Shown one piece after another: positions 59,408 to 64,000 of a stretch of 64,000 bases of DNA (its first letter is position 1; the number at the start of each line of letters is the position of its first letter). Made by a program: the position numbers and the translations under genes. The stretch is from assembly GCA_031553805.1 (NCBI GenBank), contig JAVBLC010000003.1:1-64000 (forward strand). The letters are read 5' to 3'. The notes beneath the pieces are model-generated. The model ran no database searches. It saw nothing but the letters and a program-made list of their open reading frames with translations, and was not told where the DNA came from. This DNA comes from JAITVB01 sp031553805 (GTDB lineage Bacteria; Bacteroidota; Bacteroidia; Bacteroidales; Rikenellaceae).

Positions 59408-60832
59408 ATGCTGTACGATAACTATGCGATGCTCGCCAAACGCGAGCTGTTCATCCGCTTAGTCAAGATATTGATTGACGAGAAACTCGTCGAGGGCATA
59501 AAATATATCCCCGTCGAAATGCGTCCGCGCGACAAGCGCAACTCCTGCTGTGTCCACAAGGACCGCTACATCATCAAACACAAGATCATCTCGATCCTCG
59601 GTTTCGACATCACCGATGAAGAGATCGACCTGGTTCCCCTCGAAGATTTCGCCCGCCGCTCGCTGGCCAACCGCAACGTCAAGGAGACGATCCTTTCGGT
59701 GGTGCACGAAGCGTGCAGCGCGTGCGTGCGTTCGCAGTATTTCATCACCAATATGTGCCGCGGGTGCGAAGGCCGCCCCTGCATGATGAACTGCCCCAAG
59801 GGCGCGGTGTCTATGAAAGGCGGCAAGGCGGTCATTTCGCAGGACGATTGCGTAGGTTGCGGCCTGTGCAAGAAAGTGTGCCCTTACCACGCGGTGATCT
59901 ATACCCCGGTGCCGTGCGAAGAATCGTGCCCGGTCAAGGCGATTTCGAAAACCGCCGACGGCACCGAGGAGATCGATCGCACGAAGTGTATCTATTGCGG
60001 CCGCTGTATGCAGGCGTGTCCCTACGGCGCGGTGATGGAGCGGTCGAAGATCATCGACATCCACAAGGCGGCGGGGCGTCCCGGAAGTCAGTTCGTGGCG
60101 ATCGTCGCCCCGGCCATCTACGGCCAGTTCGACGCCACGCCCGGCCAGATCCTGACGGCAGTCAGGGAGATCGGTTTCGACGCCGTGGTCGAGGTGGCGC
60201 TGGGCGCCGAAGACACCTCGCGCCACGAGGCGGCCGAACTCGAAGAACGGATGGCCGCCGGCCAACCTTTTATGACCTCATCGTGCTGCCCCGCCTACGT
60301 TGAATGGGTACACAAACATGCCCCGACGCTAAAGCCTTACGTTTCGCAAACGCCGAGCCCCATGGTCTTTGCCGCGCGGCGGGTCAAGGAGCAATATCCC
60401 GACGCCGAGGTGGTGTTCATCGGCCCGTGCCTGGCTAAACGCTACGAATCGGACTCCGTGCCCGAAGTCGACTATGTGATGAGTTTTGAAGAGTTGGGCG
60501 CGTTCATTTCAGCCTACGGGATTGACGTGGCGGCATGCGAGGAGATGATGCTCGACGAGCGGGTGTCGTCCAACGCCCGGGGCTACGCCCTGGCGGGCGG
60601 CGTGCGCAATGCGATCACCACGGCCACTGGCGGCAAATTCACCTCGGCCAACGTCGAGGGCCTCGACAAGAAAAATATCGGCCTGTTGAGAAGCATGCTC
60701 AAAAAGCCGACGGCCCAATTCGTCGAAGTGATGGCGTGCGAAGGCGGCTGCATCAACGGCCCCTGCTCGCTGGCCCCGCTCTCGTTGGCCAAGCACCAGA
60801 TGAACCGGTCGTTCCCCAAGGAAGCGAAATAG
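59408..60832 (+). CDS. Monomeric [FeFe] hydrogenase, group-B-like
   Basis: A 474-residue iron-sulfur protein. An N-terminal Cys-rich region (C103, C106, C117, C120, C125, C129) precedes ferredoxin-type clusters CVGCGLCKKVCP (C148-C158) and CIYCGRCMQACP (C194-C204). The H-cluster domain has L1 TSSCCPAY (C293, C294), L2 GPCLAKRYE (C341) and L3 ACEGGCING (C444, C448). These support H-cluster coordination. Soluble and single-chain, it would couple ferredoxin to hydrogen production or uptake, or act as a redox sensor as proposed for some groups. Maturases HydE, HydF and HydG are not in the window. It has its own promoter. Confidence 0.9.
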   Translation: MLYDNYAMLAKRELFIRLVKILIDEKLVEGIKYIPVEMRPRDKRNSCCVHKDRYIIKHKIISILGFDITDEEIDLVPLEDFARRSLANRNVKETILSVVHEACSACVRSQYFITNMCRGCEGRPCMMNCPKGAVSMKGGKAVISQDDCVGCGLCKKVCPYHAVIYTPVPCEESCPVKAISKTADGTEEIDRTKCIYCGRCMQACPYGAVMERSKIIDIHKAAGRPGSQFVAIVAPAIYGQFDATPGQILTAVREIGFDAVVEVALGAEDTSRHEAAELEERMAAGQPFMTSSCCPAYVEWVHKHAPTLKPYVSQTPSPMVFAARRVKEQYPDAEVVFIGPCLAKRYESDSVPEVDYVMSFEELGAFISAYGIDVAACEEMMLDERVSSNARGYALAGGVRNAITTATGGKFTSANVEGLDKKNIGLLRSMLKKPTAQFVEVMACEGGCINGPCSLAPLSLAKHQMNRSFPKEAK

Positions 60833-60955
60833 TTCCGGGATCTTTCTTTCCGTTTTTATCGAAAAATGTTTCATCCGGGCGGTTTCGTCCGGCTTTTTCG
60901 TATATTTACAGCATATAGGATGCGCCTCGGATAAGCGTCGGCAAACAAGTTTGCC

Positions 60956-60986
60956 TTTGCTTTCCGCTCACCTTTTACTATATTTG
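60956..60986 (+). promoter_or_regulatory. Promoter of the GH43-like gene
   Basis: TTTG (60956-60959), a 19-nt spacer and TATATTTG (60979-60986), a full consensus match. The leader to the start codon is about 80 nt. Confidence 0.78.
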
Positions 60987-61075
60987 TTAATTGTCTTAGT
61001 GTTGCCCGGCCGCAACGCGAGGCTAAATTACGAACTGGCCGGGAAAATCCCCCTTTTACCAACCCAAAAAGATTT

Positions 61076-62779
61076 ATGAAAAAGATTGGTTTGTTCCTGA
61101 CGCTTGCCGCCCTCATCGTTTCGGGCATGGCCCGGGCGTCGGCCCCGGAGCCCCCGCAGGGCACCGCCTCGACGCCGGTAGCCTACACGGTTGTTTCCCC
61201 CGGATTTTTGAATTTCGATGCCGTCGAGTATGGTAACCCCTACTCGGGCAATTACCGCAGCATCCTTTACATCGCACCCGAGATCAGGGGATTGAAAGGG
61301 GTGCGCCTGCCAGTCGACGACAAAGGCAATATGCAAGCCGCCGCGCTCACCCTGCGCTTCACCCGCCCGGTCAAACTGCTGGTGGGCATCGCCGCCGCAC
61401 CGGGCCAGCCGACTGACGCTTCGATGCTCGGGCGCATCGATTTCCATAAGGGCAAACCGACCGCCGACCCCGTGTTGCTCAACGGATTGAGCGTGACCGA
61501 GTTGCCCGCGATGGACGTCTATGCCGTAAATTACCCGTCGGGGCAACAGCAACTGACGATTCCCGCCGCCCCGGGTTTCCACGTGGCGATCTTGGGTGCC
61601 GTGCCGGCCAACCAGCACATCGCCCAGCGTGACGCCGGGATCAAGGATGAAATGGATTACGAAGCGTTCTACATCGAGGGTTTCGCCGAAGGCCCGCAAG
61701 TATTCACCGTGCTCGGCGGCCCGAACGAACCCGTGGTGGAAGAGGGGATGCCCGGTACCGAAGGGATCCAGGGCGGTTTTGAAGGCGGTTGCATCGTCAA
61801 GATCGACGGCACCTACCACATGTTCCCGACCGAACGCGCGGGCGAGATCGGCAAACCGGCCGTCTATGACCGCGTGAAAACCCGCATCGGCCACTGGACG
61901 AGCACCGACGCCATCCACTGGACGCGCCAGTCTACGATTGTCCAGGCCACCGGCGTTTACGCCCTCGTACACGAAGACAACCCGATGAACGACCGTCGCT
62001 CGGCGATCTGGTCCTATATGCCCATTTTCAATAAGGAAAAGAACCGTTGGCAAGGCCACTACCTGGCCTACACGACCGACCGCGAAATTTCCCCGAACCA
62101 CTCGTTCGGCCGCATCTGGCGGTGCGAATCGACGGTCGAGGGGATCGAAGGCATTGGCGGCCCCTATCGCGACGTAACCATCGTGATGGAACCCGGCCTC
62201 GACTCGCAATGGTGGGAAGGCCGCCAAGGCGTCGCCTCGTTCTTCCCCTACCAGGTAGGCGAGGGCGAGTGGTTGGGCTTCTTCAGCGGGGCGTTCCCGT
62301 TCCTGAACAAGGGCGACTACCCGCTCACAAGCGGCAAGGGCTGGTATGTCGGCCTGGCCAAATCCGACAAACTAGAAGGCCCCTGGACGCGCCTACCCGA
62401 AACGGTCAACCCCACCACGTCGATCCATCCGTGGTTCGTCGAGAACCCGATCGTTTCGCGCTTGCCCAACGGTCTCTATATCGCCGTGTTCGACGGTGGC
62501 CCGTCTTACCTCAAACTGCCCAACCAGCTGGCCTACTCGCTGTCGAAAGACGGTTACCACTGGAGCCGCGCCCGTTACATCCCGATCGATGTGAAAGTCG
62601 CCAAATGGTGGGACACGATGCGCACCCCGCTGTGTCTGATCCCCGAGGGCGACGACGTATACACGATCATCTACGCCGCGATCAACAACAGCCGCCGTTA
62701 CCATCCGATGGGGATGGTGCAGGTGAAACTCAACCCCGAAGCGCTGGAAACGGTAGCCGCCGGCCTGGAAAGCAAATAG
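61076..62779 (+). CDS. Exported five-bladed beta-propeller glycoside hydrolase-like protein
   Basis: A 567-residue protein with a signal peptide (KKIGLFLTLAALIVSGMARA). Residues ~30-215 form a beta-rich N-terminal domain of unknown type. From ~220 the sequence has the repeating pattern of GH32/GH43/GH117-like propellers: EGGCIVKIDGTYHMFPTE, RIGHWTSTDAIHWTRQ, WSYMPIFNKEKNRW, GWYVGLAKSDKLEGPWTRL and YSLSKDGYHWSRARYI. The catalytic acids cannot be fixed without a structure or alignment. It is likely a periplasmic or surface enzyme acting on plant or host glycan. A bidirectional terminator separates it from the convergent beta-helix gene. Confidence 0.8.
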   Translation: MKKIGLFLTLAALIVSGMARASAPEPPQGTASTPVAYTVVSPGFLNFDAVEYGNPYSGNYRSILYIAPEIRGLKGVRLPVDDKGNMQAAALTLRFTRPVKLLVGIAAAPGQPTDASMLGRIDFHKGKPTADPVLLNGLSVTELPAMDVYAVNYPSGQQQLTIPAAPGFHVAILGAVPANQHIAQRDAGIKDEMDYEAFYIEGFAEGPQVFTVLGGPNEPVVEEGMPGTEGIQGGFEGGCIVKIDGTYHMFPTERAGEIGKPAVYDRVKTRIGHWTSTDAIHWTRQSTIVQATGVYALVHEDNPMNDRRSAIWSYMPIFNKEKNRWQGHYLAYTTDREISPNHSFGRIWRCESTVEGIEGIGGPYRDVTIVMEPGLDSQWWEGRQGVASFFPYQVGEGEWLGFFSGAFPFLNKGDYPLTSGKGWYVGLAKSDKLEGPWTRLPETVNPTTSIHPWFVENPIVSRLPNGLYIAVFDGGPSYLKLPNQLAYSLSKDGYHWSRARYIPIDVKVAKWWDTMRTPLCLIPEGDDVYTIIYAAINNSRRYHPMGMVQVKLNPEALETVAAGLESK

Positions 62780-62796
62780 TTTCCGTATCTACATAT

Positions 62797-62835
62797 AAAA
62801 AAACACCAGGAAGCCACGCTTCCCGGTGTTTTTTT
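62797..62835. terminator. Bidirectional terminator between convergent glycan genes
   Basis: An 18-bp stem with one A-C mismatch (62797-62814 with 62818-62835), a 3-nt loop, A7 on one side and T7 on the other. Confidence 0.9.
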
Positions 62836-62854
62836 GTGTCCGTAGGTCCTCCGG

Positions 62855-64000
62855 TCAGTTGATCCAGGGCTCCTTGGGTACGTAAGGATAAATGGTCACC
62901 TCGTCCGGTTCCTCGGCGGGAACGATGTCGCTGAACGGCGCTTCGATGCCCGCGGCACGGATGATCGCTTCGGCCTCGTCGTCAAACGGGCGGTTGCGGA
63001 AATTGGTCGTGTTGGTCAGCGGGGTGTTCACGCCGTTGTTGATCGTGCCGTTGTCCTTGACGAAATTGTGGTCGATCACGATGTCGTGGCAACGGTCCGA
63101 GGCGATGTGCAGCCACAGGTTGTGCAGGCTGTTGATCATGTTGTCGGTGATGGTGAAGTAGGCCGATCCGTCGTCGGGATAGATGCAGCGCGGGCCGTTA
63201 TAGAGGTAGTTGCCCATGATGACCGAGTTGGGTTGCGGGCCGAGGGTGTAGATGATCCCTCCGTCGTGGAGCACGAGGTGGGTGCGGCCCAGACGGTTGT
63301 AATTGATCGAGTTGTTCTTGGGCACGGCCGAGGGCGGAATGCCGGCGTTGGCCCACCACCATCCGCAGGCGATCGCCCCGTAAGGCGTGCCGGCGATGTC
63401 GTTGTGTTCGAAGTTGACGCCCTCGACGAAGAAAGCGAGGATCGCTTCGACCATCCGGAAATCGAGCGAAATGTTGCGGATGTAGTTGTTCGTCACCCGG
63501 ATGTCGCGGCACACGCCTTCGATCCCGGGGCCGTAAATGTCGCCGTCGCCGATCTCGTAGTGCTGTGGGTGGCCGAGCGAGATCGCGTTGCCCAGCAGGT
63601 CGTTGAAGAAGTTGCCCTCGATGCGCCCGCCCGCCACGTCGTTGACGTAGCTCACGGCCGTGGCCGAGTTGAGTTGCATGAAACGGTTGCGGGTGAATTC
63701 GATGCTCTCAGCATTTTTCACGTCGATCGTTCCGGGAGGCACGTCGGTGCTGTTATACTTGGTCGGGTGCCAGTTGCCGCTCGGGACGTATTTGATCGCC
63801 AGCCCCAGGCTCTGGATGCCGCCGAAACCGTAGGAATCCTCGATCTCCATCAACTCCCACGCATCGTGCGAAAAGGTGATCCCCTGAAACGATAGGTTTT
63901 TCGCCCGTTTGCCGGTCGACGAACCGTAAATCCGGATCAATCCTTCGCTGACCGGGGCTATCGCCTCGGCCGTGGCCATATCTTCGTTCTCGGTGTAATA
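62855..64000 (-). CDS. Right-handed beta-helix protein (GH141-like), 5' end outside window
   Basis: The last ~381 residues of a larger protein. The frame stays open to the window edge, reading YYTENED before the first internal Met, so that Met is not the start. Helical-rung features are visible: KNLSFQGITFSHDAW, CRDIRVTNNYIRNIS, NSINYNRLGRTHLVLHDGGIIYTLG, SVIMGNYLYNG and HDIVIDHNFVKDNG. The YYTENEDMATAEAIAP entry into the helix resembles GH141-type proteins, which include fucosidases and xylanases. It converges on the GH43-like gene, suggesting a common glycan target. Family assignment is tentative because the N-terminus is missing. Confidence 0.72.
   Translation of the reverse strand, partial: YYTENEDMATAEAIAPVSEGLIRIYGSSTGKRAKNLSFQGITFSHDAWELMEIEDSYGFGGIQSLGLAIKYVPSGNWHPTKYNSTDVPPGTIDVKNAESIEFTRNRFMQLNSATAVSYVNDVAGGRIEGNFFNDLLGNAISLGHPQHYEIGDGDIYGPGIEGVCRDIRVTNNYIRNISLDFRMVEAILAFFVEGVNFEHNDIAGTPYGAIACGWWWANAGIPPSAVPKNNSINYNRLGRTHLVLHDGGIIYTLGPQPNSVIMGNYLYNGPRCIYPDDGSAYFTITDNMINSLHNLWLHIASDRCHDIVIDHNFVKDNGTINNGVNTPLTNTTNFRNRPFDDEAEAIIRAAGIEAPFSDIVPAEEPDEVTIYPYVPKEPWIN

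Overview
The window reads as chromosomal DNA of a Bacteroidota organism. The evidence is two SusC/SusD outer-membrane pairs, a Mfa-type (type V) fimbrial locus with lipoprotein signals, promoters of the form TTTG-N19..21-TAnnTTTG, few Shine-Dalgarno sequences, a group-B-like [FeFe] hydrogenase and a B12-riboswitch-controlled nrdDG. The base composition is GC-rich for the phylum, which together with the gene content suggests an Alistipes/Rikenellaceae-like gut anaerobe. That genus call is inference.

Layout. 1-340: dispersed nested-hairpin repeat, copy 1. 354-6665 (minus): six-gene catabolic operon (DHDPS-family aldolase, SSS symporter, small exported protein, Fe-type alcohol dehydrogenase, PdxA2-like dehydrogenase, DUF1537 kinase), best read as uptake and breakdown of a tetronate-like sugar acid. 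6933-8834: dnaK. 8927-12695 (minus): two glycosyltransferases and an MsbA-like ABC exporter. 12956-18235: SusC/SusD pair 1 behind a segment bounded by perfect inverted repeats. 18304-21473: phosphatase-like lipoprotein, an odd exported protein, a GlsB-like membrane protein, tRNA-Arg(UCU) and a membrane protein. 21704-24453: PspC/PadR/PspC/LiaF-like envelope module, followed by a two-component system (24812-26863). 26918-32045: rmlA and rmlB, repeat copy 2, yebC, class I fumarase, rmlC. 32737-44289: eight-gene fimbrial locus with four tandem Mfa1-family subunits. 44464-46225: two L,D-transpeptidases. 46247-46533: repeat copy 3. 46541-48650 (minus): pectinesterase and esterase. 48784-50463 (minus): phosphate transporter with its DUF47 partner. 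50799-55716 (minus): SusD/SusC pair 2 behind a second inverted-repeat segment. 56331-59226: cobalamin riboswitch and nrdDG. 59408-60832: [FeFe] hydrogenase. 61076-64000: GH43-like propeller protein and a beta-helix protein cut by the window end.

Three signals are not explained by the genes. (1) A ~286 bp nested-inverted-repeat element fills convergent intergenic gaps. Copies 2 and 3 are nearly identical outside the stem arms, but their 32-nt loops are reverse complements of each other (31/32), while copy 1 keeps the stem with different, compensating arm sequence. (2) Both susC genes lie behind ~255 bp segments bounded by perfect 18-19 bp inverted repeats that share the core ACATAATRTAAGTTA, the architecture of Bacteroidales invertible promoters. 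No recombinase is encoded in the window. (3) dnaK has a sigma54-like -24/-12 element preceded by three TTTTGTCA boxes.

No CRISPR array, transposase, integrase, rRNA or prophage was seen.
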